The translations under genes and the position numbers were made by a program. Positions 7,057-15,620 of a stretch of 28,891 bases of DNA are shown in pieces. The stretch comes from Actinomycetes bacterium. GTDB taxonomy: Bacteria > Actinomycetota > Coriobacteriia > Coriobacteriales > Eggerthellaceae. Position 1 is the first letter of the stretch; every line of letters starts with the position of its first letter. The notes under the pieces were generated by a model. That model did not search any database, was not told the origin of the DNA, and worked only from the letters and a program-made list of their open reading frames with translations. The stretch spans positions 1 through 28,891 of the forward strand of contig JAEWQO010000040.1 in NCBI GenBank assembly GCA_023460315.1, given 5' to 3'.

Positions 7057-8292
7057 ATGGAGGGTCTCTCGCAGAAACAAAAGAGTGCAACGTTCGGCAT
7101 CTATGTCGTCATCCTCTCGGTCTATTTCGTCATCCCCGACATGGGGTACATCTCGCCGAGCCTTTCCGCCATTGCGGGCACCTATGGCGTGGATGCGGGC
7201 ACGGCATCATATCTGGCAACGATTGTTGCGCTCATGCAAGTTGCCGGCGCACTGGTCTGCGGTGCGGTGGCAGGTCGGCGCGTGAGGCACAAGACATTGC
7301 TGTCCGTCGCCGTTGCCGGCATGGCCGTGTTTGGGATGATCCCGGGCTTGTTCACGCCCGATGTCCCCTTTGGCGTGCTGATGGCGGATCGAGCGGTCTT
7401 CGGCTTTTTCCTGGGATTTCTTCAGCCCATCATCTTCGCGTACATCGCCCACATGTTCATCGATGCCAACAGGCGCGCGAGCGCTTACGGATGGGGGAAC
7501 GTCGCGTTCAATGCCGGAGCCGTCTTCGCCTCTTCTGTGGGGGGCATCTGTGTCGGCATCGGTTGGAACACCGCCTTTTGGCTATATGGCGTCGGCCTGG
7601 TCGTGTTTGTCTGCGTGCTCCTGTTCTTCGAAGAGCCTGAGCACGTCGTGGAGGAAGGGGCCGCAGGTGGAAAAGAGAGGATTCTTCCCATCGCCTGGTT
7701 CTTCATGTCCGTCTTTCTGATCGCACAGGTGCTTGATTACCCGTTTTTCACGGCATTCATCGACTCTCTGATTAAGCATGGCGTCACTGACGGTGTCGTC
7801 GGCGGGCAGTTGCTGTCTCTGTTTACCCTGGTTGGCGTTGTCGCTTCCGCTGCATTCGGAAGATTGTTTCGCGGCATGCAGGTGAACGTCCTCCCGTTCG
7901 CATGCCTCGTTGCTGGCCTTGGCATGGCAATGATCTATCTCGGCATCAGCCAGGCGTCATCGCTCGCGTTCTGCATAGTCGCCGTGTGCGTGGTGGGATT
8001 TGGACACACGCTGGTCACCGTGAGCGTTCCCCAATGCGTGAGCATCTCGTGCTCGTCCTCGACGGCGTCGGCGGCACTCGCCTTCACGGCGGTGTTCATG
8101 AACGTGGGCGTGTTCGTTTCGAGTCCCTACATGCAACTGGTCACGAGTGTGGCTCGCACGACGGACTACACGATCGTGTTCTTGGTGTCAGGCGTGACCA
8201 TGGTCGTGCTCTCTCTCGTGGTGTTCCTCGTGCTCAAGGCCAGGAAGCCGATGGTGATAGAAGGGGAGGACGCCGAGGCTCTTCCCGACTAG
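7057..8292 (+). CDS. MFS transporter
   Basis: The 411-residue protein is hydrophobic throughout, with about twelve predicted membrane helices, as in major facilitator secondary transporters. A basic loop after helix 2 (GAVAGRRVRHK) matches the MFS loop 2-3 signature. The ATG at 7057 is chosen for AAAGGGG just upstream; an in-frame ATG at 7021 is the alternative. It follows the molybdoenzyme-ferredoxin pair on the same strand after about 140 bases containing a nested hairpin, so it may be the uptake or export system for that enzyme's substrate or product. This is inferred from position only. The gene converges with the PucR-like regulator. Confidence 0.85.
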   Translation: MEGLSQKQKSATFGIYVVILSVYFVIPDMGYISPSLSAIAGTYGVDAGTASYLATIVALMQVAGALVCGAVAGRRVRHKTLLSVAVAGMAVFGMIPGLFTPDVPFGVLMADRAVFGFFLGFLQPIIFAYIAHMFIDANRRASAYGWGNVAFNAGAVFASSVGGICVGIGWNTAFWLYGVGLVVFVCVLLFFEEPEHVVEEGAAGGKERILPIAWFFMSVFLIAQVLDYPFFTAFIDSLIKHGVTDGVVGGQLLSLFTLVGVVASAAFGRLFRGMQVNVLPFACLVAGLGMAMIYLGISQASSLAFCIVAVCVVGFGHTLVTVSVPQCVSISCSSSTASAALAFTAVFMNVGVFVSSPYMQLVTSVARTTDYTIVFLVSGVTMVVLSLVVFLVLKARKPMVIEGEDAEALPD

Positions 8293-8376
8293 GCAATGGA
8301 GCCGGTTCGCGGCCTGCACCTGGGGATACGGCGAGCCGGGCCGTCTGCGGCATCCTGCGGGAAAGCTTCGGCCGAT

Positions 8377-9984
8377 TCACCGCTGGAGGACCGGCGGAGC
8401 GAGAGGCTCCATGTTGTCGATCCCATACAGGTTGATCAGTTTCAGGGACATGAGCAACAGGAGCCTGATGTCGGGGTCGTCGAGGTCGAGCCCCAGGAGC
8501 TTCCGTGCTTTCTCCAGACGATACACGAAGCTGCTTCGTTGCAGCTGGAGCTGTTTGGCGGCAACGCTGGAATTGCAGTTTTCGTTGAGGTATGTTTCCA
8601 GAACGAGATACAGGGAAGGGTCCGATTGGGCAATCTCGACAAGGGCTCGGGGACAGAAATGCTCAGGCCCCATCTCTTTCATGATGAAGTTCATGCCGAT
8701 GCCAAGCGCATGATCTCCGAAGCGGACAAGGGGCTGCGGTTCCGTGTATCCTACGCGAAGCGCGCTGAAAGCCTGATGGTAACTGTCCTGAAGGCTTCGC
8801 AAGCCCGCATAGGGCTCGCTTGCGCCCGCAATCAGACGATAATCCTCGGCGAATTGCCCAACCTTCGCGTACAGGTCGTTTTCAGACATTTCGGCTCGCG
8901 AGAGATTCGCGATGGCGACGATGCGCGCATCGAGGACGAAGGCCACGCAGTCGAGATAGGTCTGGATATGGCTGCAGATGGAGACGTAGGGGCGCATGAA
9001 GCAGCAGTCTTGAATCTGCATGGTGGGCATGAAATCGATGCAGAAGCAAAGGTACTCGTCGATATCTCGGTTCCAGCCCAGGGTGATGGAACATTGCACG
9101 AGATCGGAGTCCGGCACGCTTTTTCCCTGCACGAGCGATTTGAACGTCGAATGCGCGCTGATGTATGAATTGCCGTTCTCGGCCGCGTCGAACGCGGCAA
9201 ACAGCCTTTTGATGGCGGCGGCGAACACCAACGCCGGGGCGCAGTCCTTGGGACCGACGGGCTGGCAGTTGGGATGGATGGAGAGTATGAGCGCATATCC
9301 GGGCGAGATGGAGACGGTCGACCTGAGCACCGTGCAATGGAACGCCTTCATGGTGGAGAACGTCGGCTTGGAGGAGGCGAAATCCTCTCCGTCCCGTTCC
9401 TCCTCAATGCCGTCGAAGACCATGCTTTTCGGCAGGCACTCGCCTTCCTGTATGAGATCGGTCTGTTCGCGAGCGAACAGGTTGCTGCGATAGACGCGGT
9501 GGGCGAGGACCCTGCTGAACGGGTCGGTGATGCAGATGTCGTTCCTGAAGACTTTGAGGCTGGCATTTGCCAGGTCCGAGAGCTCTCCGCTGCGTTCGAC
9601 GACCATGTCCAGTTCGCGTTCCCAGGCGTTGAAGCGCTGGAACACTTTCTGGACGGCGTTGAACACGCCGGTTCTGCTCTCGCTTGAATCAATCCAGACA
9701 ATGTCGCAGTTCCTCGCCTCAAGGAAGAACGCCGGAGGCTCTCCGACGCAGATGCAGGAAAACGTCGAGTCGGGGTTGCGGTTGAGGTAACGTTTGATGC
9801 GGTCTTTCGATTCCTCGAGGTGCTTGTCGATGGTCACATAGACGATGTTGCCGAAGTAGCGATGGTCTCCTGCATTGAAAAGGATGGGATAGTCGATCTT
9901 CGGGTCGTTGCAGTCTGAATGGAGGCTGCTGCCCAAGACCATAGCCCCGAGTTCGTGCTCAATGGTGTACAGGTTGAATTTCAT
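8377..9984 (-). CDS. PucR/CdaR-type transcriptional regulator
   Basis: This 535-residue protein ends in a PucR-type helix-turn-helix at roughly residues 460-520. The visible pattern is LETYLNENCNSSVAAKQL, then RSSFVYRLEKARKLLGLDL, then DPDIRLLLLMSLKLI, typical of this C-terminal domain. The long N-terminal part has no membrane segment and should be a ligand-sensing or oligomerisation region; I recognise no defined domain in it. The start ATG has a GGGGGTGG-like site before it. It lies convergent to the MFS transporter and beyond the molybdoenzyme genes, making it a candidate local regulator, possibly sensing the small molecule handled by that cluster. That link is unproven. Confidence 0.82.
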   Translation of the reverse strand: MKFNLYTIEHELGAMVLGSSLHSDCNDPKIDYPILFNAGDHRYFGNIVYVTIDKHLEESKDRIKRYLNRNPDSTFSCICVGEPPAFFLEARNCDIVWIDSSESRTGVFNAVQKVFQRFNAWERELDMVVERSGELSDLANASLKVFRNDICITDPFSRVLAHRVYRSNLFAREQTDLIQEGECLPKSMVFDGIEEERDGEDFASSKPTFSTMKAFHCTVLRSTVSISPGYALILSIHPNCQPVGPKDCAPALVFAAAIKRLFAAFDAAENGNSYISAHSTFKSLVQGKSVPDSDLVQCSITLGWNRDIDEYLCFCIDFMPTMQIQDCCFMRPYVSICSHIQTYLDCVAFVLDARIVAIANLSRAEMSENDLYAKVGQFAEDYRLIAGASEPYAGLRSLQDSYHQAFSALRVGYTEPQPLVRFGDHALGIGMNFIMKEMGPEHFCPRALVEIAQSDPSLYLVLETYLNENCNSSVAAKQLQLQRSSFVYRLEKARKLLGLDLDDPDIRLLLLMSLKLINLYGIDNMEPLAPPVLQR

Positions 9985-10213
9985 GCGCCACCCCCTGAGG
10001 ACGTCTCATTGTCCTGCAAGGGTATTGTAGTATATCGAGCCTTGTCTCTGCTTGGCGAAGATGTGCCTCTTGCCGTGTTCGAGAGCGCTGCACCGGGACG
10101 TCAAGAGCATGTGAATGTCAGGTTGTCGGGGCCGGTACTCTGCATCCACGCGATGTAGGTGTCAGGACAGTGGGAAGAGAGTGCAAAGGTGGTATTGACC
10201 TGCACGAGCGATC

Positions 10214-10693
10214 TTATGGCTGTTGCGATGCCGGTGGGGTTGAGCAGGTCCTTGAGGGAGAGGGATTGATCGGATCGGCCGCCGCCAGGCGCTTCTCGAC
10301 GAGGGTGATGAGCTCATCGCGCGAATGGATGTCCAGCTTCTGGTAGATGTTGGACGAGTGGGTCTTGACGGTTGCGGCGCCGATGTGGAGTTCTCCGGCG
10401 ATGGCCGCATAGCTCTTGCCGCGGGCGAAGTGGCCGAGGATCTCCTCCTCGCGCCTCGAGAGGCCGTAGGCGGCCGCGATCTCCCGGCACGCGTCGCCCA
10501 GGGACGCCAGGGGTGAAGGCGCCGCCGGGGCGGGGGCGGCCTCTTCCGGCAGCTCCCTGCGGCGTGCGATGTAGGCCACCGGGGAGAAGTCGCCCATGCT
10601 CCTCCTCATGGCCTCGAGCGTCCTTGCCATCCTGAGGCAGAGCAGGGCGATCGCCGTGCAGACGACCAGCAGCGGTATCTCGACGACAAGCAT
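10214..10693 (-). CDS. Small LuxR-family regulator with one N-terminal membrane helix
   Basis: The 159-residue protein starts at ATG 10693, preceded by a strong AAGGAGG four bases upstream. Residues 3-21 (IPLLVVCTAIALLCL region) form one hydrophobic helix. A proline- and alanine-rich linker follows (about 45-65), then a LuxR/GerE helix-turn-helix at about 80-145, with LSRREEEILGHFARGKSYAAI and ATVKTHSSNIYQKLDIHSRDEL. There is no receiver or other sensor domain. Related Coriobacteriia regulators often carry a large polytopic N-terminus, so this could be a reduced form, tethered by a single helix. It is divergent from the lipid kinase gene. The target is unknown. Confidence 0.82.
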   Translation of the reverse strand: MLVVEIPLLVVCTAIALLCLRMARTLEAMRRSMGDFSPVAYIARRRELPEEAAPAPAAPSPLASLGDACREIAAAYGLSRREEEILGHFARGKSYAAIAGELHIGAATVKTHSSNIYQKLDIHSRDELITLVEKRLAAADPINPSPSRTCSTPPASQQP

Positions 10694-10786
10694 GCAGCCT
10701 CCTTCACGGCGAAATGCCAGGCGCGGAACACTCTCGATAACACGCTCCAAGTGTAGAGGGTCCGAAAAGCCATGGCTACAGGAGGA

Positions 10787-10857
10787 CTGCCAAACATAGG
10801 CAGAGAACTTTGGAGGTTCGTACAAGTCATCCGAAACGAGAACCTGCAAAGTGGCAG
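10787..10857. promoter_or_regulatory. Two CTGC/GCAG dyads in the luxR-type/kinase intergenic region
   Basis: CTGCCAAACATAGGCAG (10787-10803) and CTGCAAAGTGGCAG (10844-10857) are two short palindromes with similar arms, between the divergent LuxR-type and lipid kinase genes. They could be operators, possibly for the LuxR-type protein itself. The spacing between arms differs (7 against 6 bases), so they may be chance. Confidence 0.3.
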
Positions 10858-10869
10858 AAGACTTTCTAC

Positions 10870-10875
10870 TATACT
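10870..10875 (+). promoter_or_regulatory. Candidate -10 box for lipid kinase gene
   Basis: TATACT lies 88 bases before the kinase start, in a locally A/T-rich stretch. No good -35 hexamer is present at 16-18 bases, so the call is weak. Confidence 0.3.
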
Positions 10876-10962
10876 GTGGAAGGTTGTTCGGGTGCGTCAC
10901 CAAGAGCAGCGTTCTTTGCGAAACCGTAAAAGAGCTTTGATGTGCGGTCGGGGAGGAGCATG

Positions 10963-11880
10963 ATGCATTGCAATCTTGGGAGAACGCTGGTGGTCGCGAA
11001 TCCTGCCGCGCAGAACGGCAATGGTGCCGCGGCGGCCGAGTATGCGGCCCGGGTGTTGCGAGCCGAGCTGGGGGAGGGGTCATTCGATCTCGCTCGGACA
11101 CAGGGCGCGCATCATGCGGTGCGCCTCGCCAGCCGTGCGGGAGCTTACGACACGGTCATCGCGCTCGGCGGCGATGGGATCATCCACGAGGTCGCAAACG
11201 GGCTGATGAGTCTGCCGTGTGCAGAAAGGCCGACGCTCGCGGCGCTTCCGGTGGGATCTGGCAACGACTATGCCCGTACCCTTGGCATGTCCTTCAAGGT
11301 GGACACGGCTCTTCGCCAGCTCTTGGCAGCGGCATCTCATCCGGTCGATGTCGGCTGTTGCAATGGGGAGCACTTCGTGGAGACCCTCTCGTTCGGCGTG
11401 GACGCCGCAATCGCGCTCGACACCGTCGAGCGTCGTAAGCGTACGGGCAGGACCGGCACGATGCTGTATCTGGCAAGTGGGATCGACCAGCTGTTCCATC
11501 ATCTCGATAGATATCGCTACACGGTGAGCTTCGACGGGAGTGAGCCGGCCGAGGATGCCATGCATCTGTTCGCTGTGCAAATCGGTCCGACATACGGCGG
11601 CGGCTTCCGCATCTGTCCCGAGGCGCGCGCCGACGACGGCCTGTTGGACGTCTGCATCGCGCACCCGCCTCTCAGCGTTCCCTACGCCACCTTCATCTTT
11701 CTCTTGGCACGAAAGGGGCGCCACACCGGATTCCGTCAACTGGAGTTTCGGCGCGCTTCGTCGCTTCGCCTGCGGTTCGATCGTCGTCCCCCCGTTCAGA
11801 TAGACGGAGAGCCCTTCATTGCCGACGAATACGAGATAAGCCTCTTGCCACGTGCCCTGTCTGTGCTCATGCCGGCATAA
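10963..11880 (+). CDS. Diacylglycerol kinase family lipid kinase
   Basis: This 305-residue protein has the diacylglycerol/sphingosine kinase catalytic fold. Visible motifs are the N-terminal VANPAAQNG, the nucleotide-binding GGDGIIHEV (69-77), PVGSGNDYART (96-106), and the late IDGEPF, typical of the YegS/BmrU/DgkB group. It should phosphorylate a membrane lipid such as diacylglycerol with ATP at the inner membrane face. Two consecutive ATGs (10960, 10963) are possible; the second is favoured because GGGAGG ends six bases before it. It stands alone, divergent from the small LuxR-type gene, and precedes the ribosomal block by about 580 bases. Lipid substrate specificity cannot be read here. 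Confidence 0.88.
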   Translation: MHCNLGRTLVVANPAAQNGNGAAAAEYAARVLRAELGEGSFDLARTQGAHHAVRLASRAGAYDTVIALGGDGIIHEVANGLMSLPCAERPTLAALPVGSGNDYARTLGMSFKVDTALRQLLAAASHPVDVGCCNGEHFVETLSFGVDAAIALDTVERRKRTGRTGTMLYLASGIDQLFHHLDRYRYTVSFDGSEPAEDAMHLFAVQIGPTYGGGFRICPEARADDGLLDVCIAHPPLSVPYATFIFLLARKGRHTGFRQLEFRRASSLRLRFDRRPPVQIDGEPFIADEYEISLLPRALSVLMPA

Positions 11881-11938
11881 GGGAATCCCTCGGCCCGACT
11901 CGGCTGGCTCGGCACGAATACGGGGGAGGGGTCGAATT

Positions 11939-12075
11939 GGATCGTCAAAAGTTGGGAGATAGGGGCAGTTCTGCCAGCAAGGGCTGAGTCTGGGGATTTG
12001 CCACCTGCGGCTTTCCTTCGTTTTCACGGATCGGCTGGCGAAAATCCGCCCATAGCTCCCCAGCTTTGACAATCC
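11939..12075 (+). repeat. Long palindromic intergenic repeat, copy A
   Basis: Imperfect inverted arms of about 40 bases (11939-11978 and 12034-12075) carry the shared pattern GGAT-GTCAAA, GGGAG-TA-GGGC and GCCAGC. The centre holds ACCTGCGGCTTTCC at 12003-12016. The same 14-mer occurs in copy B between secY and adk, and in both copies it lies exactly 40 bases after GGGCAGTT. The two are clearly related, so this is an interspersed element. It lies just upstream of the ribosomal block promoter. It may act as an RNA hairpin, a nucleoid or recombination site, or a remnant mobile element; which one is unknown. Confidence 0.65.
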
Positions 12076-12267
12076 GGCAAGAGGGCGGTGCGCAACGGCA
12101 ACCTTTCCGTCTCCGGCAAGGGAAGAGCGCAAAGTGCAAGCGCATGAGGCAAGGCTCCAAGGGAGCCGGCGGGTCCGCTCAGCCGTTCAATCCGACTTCT
12201 CATACCGGTCGAGACAGCCGAAAGGCGACGGATTACTTGTGCGCAGGTTATGCGGTCAAAGTTTTTC

Positions 12268-12296
12268 TTGCTCTGGCTCATTCCTAGGTTTATAAT
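12268..12296 (+). promoter_or_regulatory. Promoter of the rplB-led ribosomal operon
   Basis: A perfect -10 TATAAT (12291-12296) lies 17 bases after TTGCTC (12268-12273). The -35 is weak, but the spacing is ideal. The transcript would carry a leader of roughly 160 bases before rplB. The leader contains a small CGCC/GGCG hairpin around 12363-12378 and could be a site of feedback control. The promoter lies between the long palindromic repeat and rplB, consistent with rplB being the first gene of the operon. Confidence 0.6.
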
Positions 12297-12462
12297 CTTC
12301 CGTTGCATCTGGTTGTTGATAGATACACCCGGACGCGTGGTAAACCGGAGTCAAGTGCTTTCGCCCTCCCGAAGGCGTTTCAGGCAATCGGAGCCACGAC
12401 AGATTGAGGGATCTTTGGGGCGCGGAGAGGCGCGCGAGCAAGGATCCGAAGAAAGGAAAGTA

Positions 12463-13293
12463 ATGGGAGTCAAACAGTACAAGCCGACGAGCCCCGGCAG
12501 GCGCTTTCAGACGGTTTCGGACTTTTCCGAGATCACCTGCACCAAGCCGGAGAAGTCTCTGCTTGCGCCGCTGCCGAACAAGGCAGGTCGCAACAACAAT
12601 GGCCGCATCACCACGCGCCATCAGGGAGGCGCCGTCAAGCGTCGCTACCGCATTATCGACTTCAAGCGCAACAAGGACGGCGTACCCGCGAAGGTTGCCA
12701 CGATTGAATACGATCCGAACCGCTCGGCCCGTATCGCGCTCCTGCACTACGTCGATGGAGAGAAGCGCTACATCCTTCATCCGCGTGGCCTGCTCGTTGG
12801 AGACATGGTCGAAAGCGGTCCTCAGGCAGACATCAAGCCGGGCAATGCGCTTCCGTTGGCCAGCATCCCCGTCGGCACGCTCATCCATGCGGTTGAGCTC
12901 CAGCCGGGCAAAGGGGCGGCCATTGCGCGCTCTGCCGGCACGAGCATCCAGCTCATGGCCAAGGAAGGCAACTATGCCATCCTCCGCATGCCCTCTTCCG
13001 AGATGCGTCGCGTGCTTCTCACGTGCCGCGCAACCGTCGGAGAGGTCGGCAATGCCGATCATTCGAACATCAAGGTTGGCAAGGCGGGACGTAACCGCTG
13101 GAAGGGCATTCGCCCGACCGTCCGCGGCACCGTCATGAACCCGGTTGATCACCCGCACGGCGGCGGCGAGGGAAAGAACAAGTCCTCGGGTCGTCATCCG
13201 GTCACTCCGTGGGGCGTTCCCACCAAGGGCCATCGCACCCGCAATCCCAAGAAGGCTTCAAGCCGCTTGATCATCCGCCGTCGCAAGAAGTAA
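12463..13293 (+). CDS. rplB: 50S ribosomal protein L2
   Basis: The 276-residue product has the usual L2 length, begins MGVKQYKPTSPGRR and ends with the basic HRTRNPKKASSRLIIRRRKK-type tail. GRNNNGRITTRHQGGAVKRRYR and the conserved HPHGGGEGK loop near the peptidyl transferase centre are visible. L2 binds 23S rRNA and is needed for subunit joining. The start follows GAAAGGAAAG. It is the first gene of the block here, whereas rpsJ-rplC-rplD-rplW normally precede it. Confidence 0.97.
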   Translation: MGVKQYKPTSPGRRFQTVSDFSEITCTKPEKSLLAPLPNKAGRNNNGRITTRHQGGAVKRRYRIIDFKRNKDGVPAKVATIEYDPNRSARIALLHYVDGEKRYILHPRGLLVGDMVESGPQADIKPGNALPLASIPVGTLIHAVELQPGKGAAIARSAGTSIQLMAKEGNYAILRMPSSEMRRVLLTCRATVGEVGNADHSNIKVGKAGRNRWKGIRPTVRGTVMNPVDHPHGGGEGKNKSSGRHPVTPWGVPTKGHRTRNPKKASSRLIIRRRKK

Positions 13294-13316
13294 CGCGTTC
13301 ACGATAAGGAGTAATA

Positions 13317-13589
13317 GTGAGTAGAAGTTTGAAAAAGGGTCCTTTCGTCGAGCCGCGGCTTCTGGAGCGTATCGAGAAGATGAATGCGGCGGGCGAGAAG
13401 AACGTTCTCAAGACCTGGTCGCGTGCAAGCACTGTGTTTCCGGAGATGGTGGGCCATACCATTGCCGTCCATGACGGGCGCAAGCATGTCCCGGTATACA
13501 TCACCGAGTCCATGGTGGGCCACAAATTGGGCGAATTCGCCCCGACTCGCACGTTCAAAGGGCATTCCGCCGACAAAGGCAAGCAGTAA
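13317..13589 (+). CDS. rpsS: 30S ribosomal protein S19
   Basis: The 90-residue protein starts at GTG (13317), with AAGGAG upstream. Hallmarks are SRSLKKGPFVEPRLL, VYITESMVGHKLGEFAPTR and the terminal KGHSADKGKQ. It binds the 16S rRNA 3' domain in the small-subunit head with S13. It lies between rplB and rplV in the standard order. Confidence 0.96.
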   Translation: MSRSLKKGPFVEPRLLERIEKMNAAGEKNVLKTWSRASTVFPEMVGHTIAVHDGRKHVPVYITESMVGHKLGEFAPTRTFKGHSADKGKQ

Positions 13590-13604
13590 GAAGGGGTGAA
13601 CATC

Positions 13605-13946
13605 ATGGAAGCCAAAGCTGTAGCACGCTATGTCCGCATTTCGCCCCGCAAGGCACGGATTGTGATCGATCAGATTCGGGGCAAGTCTGTCCCGGCCGCT
13701 CAGGAGATTCTTCGTTTCACGAATCGTGGCGCGGCGGAGCTGGTTGAGAAGACGCTCAACTCCGCAGTGGCCAACGCTGAGCACCTGCATCACGCACGGC
13801 CTGATTCCTTGGTTGTCAAGGCCGCATTTGCCGACGAGGGCCCGACGCTCAAGCGCATCCGTCCGCGCGCCAAGGGTTCTGCTTCTCGGATCCGCAAGCG
13901 CACGAGCCATATCACGATCATTGTTGCACCGCGAGAGGAGGCTTAA
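13605..13946 (+). CDS. rplV: 50S ribosomal protein L22
   Basis: The 113-residue protein begins at ATG 13605, with AAGGGG at good spacing; a GTG nine bases earlier overlaps that site and is less likely. The core has ARYVRISPRKARIVIDQIRG and ends with KRTSHITIIV. It shapes the peptide exit tunnel and binds all 23S rRNA domains. Its end contains the ribosome binding site of rpsC (GAGAGGAGG). Confidence 0.95.
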   Translation: MEAKAVARYVRISPRKARIVIDQIRGKSVPAAQEILRFTNRGAAELVEKTLNSAVANAEHLHHARPDSLVVKAAFADEGPTLKRIRPRAKGSASRIRKRTSHITIIVAPREEA

Positions 13947-13951
13947 AGTCC

Positions 13952-14665
13952 ATGGGTCAGAAAGTTAGCCCCACCGGGTTCCGCCTTGGTATCACCGAGG
14001 ATTGGCGCAGCCGTTGGTATGCCGATAAGGATTACGCCAAAAACCTGGCAAACGACTTGGCCATCAGGAAGTTTTTGGACAAGAACCTCGCCCGCGCCGC
14101 CGTTTCCAAAGTGGAGATCGAGCGGGCTGGCGACAAGATCAAGGTTGTCATCACCACCGCTCGTCCGGGCGTCGTGATCGGCAAGAAGGGCGCCGAGATC
14201 GATTCGCTTCGCAAGAAGCTCGAAAAGATTGCCAGCGGCCCGGTGTCTATCGAGGTCATCGAGGTCAAGCGTCCGGAACTCGACGCGGCTCTCATCGCCC
14301 AGTCGGTTGCCGAACAGCTCGAAGGCCGCGTGGCGTTTCGCCGCGCAATGCGCAAGGCCGTTCAGTCCGCCCGCAAGAGCGGCGCGAAGGGCATTCGCAT
14401 CCAGTGCGCCGGCCGCCTCGGCGGTGCCGAGATGAGCCGTCGCGAATGGTATCGCGAAGGCCGCGTGCCACTGCATACCTTGCGTGCAAAGATTGACTAC
14501 GGTTTCACCACCGCTGCGACGACGATGGGCTCCATCGGCGTTCAGGTGTGGGTGTATCACGGTGAAGTGCTCCCCGGCCAGAAGGCTCCGCAGCCGGCGC
14601 TGGAGGGCAGCTCCCGCCCGAACCGTTCCCGTCGCAACGATCGCAACGAGAGGGGGACGAAGTAA
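13952..14665 (+). CDS. rpsC: 30S ribosomal protein S3
   Basis: The 237-residue protein begins MGQKVSPTGFRLGI. It has a KH domain at about 60-110 (RPGVVIGKKGAEIDSLRKKL) and a C-terminal S3 domain (GRLGGAEMSRREWYREGRVP and the following DYGF). It lies at the mRNA entry channel. A basic Arg/Asn-rich tail ends the protein. The stop directly abuts the rplP start. Confidence 0.96.
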   Translation: MGQKVSPTGFRLGITEDWRSRWYADKDYAKNLANDLAIRKFLDKNLARAAVSKVEIERAGDKIKVVITTARPGVVIGKKGAEIDSLRKKLEKIASGPVSIEVIEVKRPELDAALIAQSVAEQLEGRVAFRRAMRKAVQSARKSGAKGIRIQCAGRLGGAEMSRREWYREGRVPLHTLRAKIDYGFTTAATTMGSIGVQVWVYHGEVLPGQKAPQPALEGSSRPNRSRRNDRNERGTK

Positions 14666-15088
14666 ATGCTCGTACCCAAACGCGTAAAGCACCGCAAGGT
14701 GCAGCGTGGTTCCATGAAGGGCAAGGCCAAAGGCGGCACCCGTTTGAACCATGGCACCTATGGCATTCAGGCTCTTGAGGCTCACTGGATCACGAACCGC
14801 CAGATTGAGGCCGCCCGTATTGCCATGACCCGTCATATGAAGCGCGGCGGCAAGGTGTGGATAACCATCTTCCCCGACAAGCCTATCACGCAAAAGCCTG
14901 CTGAGACCCGCATGGGTTCCGGCAAGGGCAACCCAGAGGGATGGGTGGCTGTCGTGAAGCCGGGTCGTATCATGTTCGAGATCGGTGGCGTCGACGAAGA
15001 GACCGCCAAGGAGGCTCTGCGTCTGGCCATCAACAAGTTGCCCATCAAATGCAAGATTGTTTCTCGCGAAACGGAAGGGCAGGCATAA
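14666..15088 (+). CDS. rplP: 50S ribosomal protein L16
   Basis: The 140-residue protein begins MLVPKRVKHRKVQRG and contains the conserved RMGSGKGNPEGWVAVVKPGR region that contacts tRNA and the 5S/23S rRNA junction near the A site. It starts on the base after the rpsC stop, with AGAGGGGG upstream, suggesting coupled translation. Confidence 0.96.
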   Translation: MLVPKRVKHRKVQRGSMKGKAKGGTRLNHGTYGIQALEAHWITNRQIEAARIAMTRHMKRGGKVWITIFPDKPITQKPAETRMGSGKGNPEGWVAVVKPGRIMFEIGGVDEETAKEALRLAINKLPIKCKIVSRETEGQA

Positions 15089-15295
15089 ATGAAAGCAGCA
15101 GAGATCCGCGAACTTTCCGCCGATGATTTGCAGGCGAAGCTCAAGGAGGCACGTGCAGAGCTTTTCAACCTGCGCTTCCAGATGGCTACGAGCCAGCTTG
15201 ACAACACCGCACGCGTGAAGCAGGTTAAAAAGGACATCGCCCGCATCCAGACCGAGATGCGTGCCCGCGAGCTGAGCGCCGAGCTCGTCGGTTAG
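15089..15295 (+). CDS. rpmC: 50S ribosomal protein L29
   Basis: This 68-residue, mostly helical protein begins MKAAEIRELSADDL and has ELFNLRFQMATSQL and the RVKQVKKDIARIQT segment. It binds 23S rRNA near the tunnel exit, next to L23. The start immediately follows the rplP stop. Confidence 0.95.
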   Translation: MKAAEIRELSADDLQAKLKEARAELFNLRFQMATSQLDNTARVKQVKKDIARIQTEMRARELSAELVG

Positions 15296-15308
15296 GAAGG
15301 TTGAATAC

Positions 15309-15569
15309 ATGAGCGAAGAACGCAATTCCCGCAAGGTCCGTCAGGGCACTGTCGTGAGCGACGTCAACGACAAGACCTGCGTGGTGCTCGTCAAGGAGCG
15401 CAAGCCGCATCCGGTGTACAAGAAAATGATGACGACCACGAAGAAGTTCCATGCGCATGACGAGAACAACGAGGCAGGCGTCGGTGACACCGTCACCATC
15501 ATGGAGACGCGTCCGCTGTCGAAGATGAAGCGCTGGCGTCTGGTTGAGATTGTGGAGAAGGCCAAATAG
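15309..15569 (+). CDS. rpsQ: 30S ribosomal protein S17
   Basis: The 86-residue protein has the OB-fold pattern of S17: RKVRQGTVVSDVNDKTCVV, ERKPHPVYKKMM, KFHAHDENNEAGVGDTV and ETRPLSKMKRWRLVEI. It binds 16S rRNA helices 7 and 11 in early assembly. AGGAAGG lies before the ATG. Confidence 0.96.
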   Translation: MSEERNSRKVRQGTVVSDVNDKTCVVLVKERKPHPVYKKMMTTTKKFHAHDENNEAGVGDTVTIMETRPLSKMKRWRLVEIVEKAK

Positions 15570-15620
15570 CCTGCATAAGCTCGTCTGCATGCTAGTTATG
15601 AGGAAAGTTAGGTTGAAGCA

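Noticed and set aside
12256..13233. 325-codon minus-strand frame opposite rplB
   Set aside because: L2 is certain on the plus strand; the mirror frame is a codon-bias artefact.
13943..15334. 463-codon minus-strand frame across rpsC, rplP and rpmC
   Set aside because: It runs across three certain ribosomal genes and shows only composition-driven residues.
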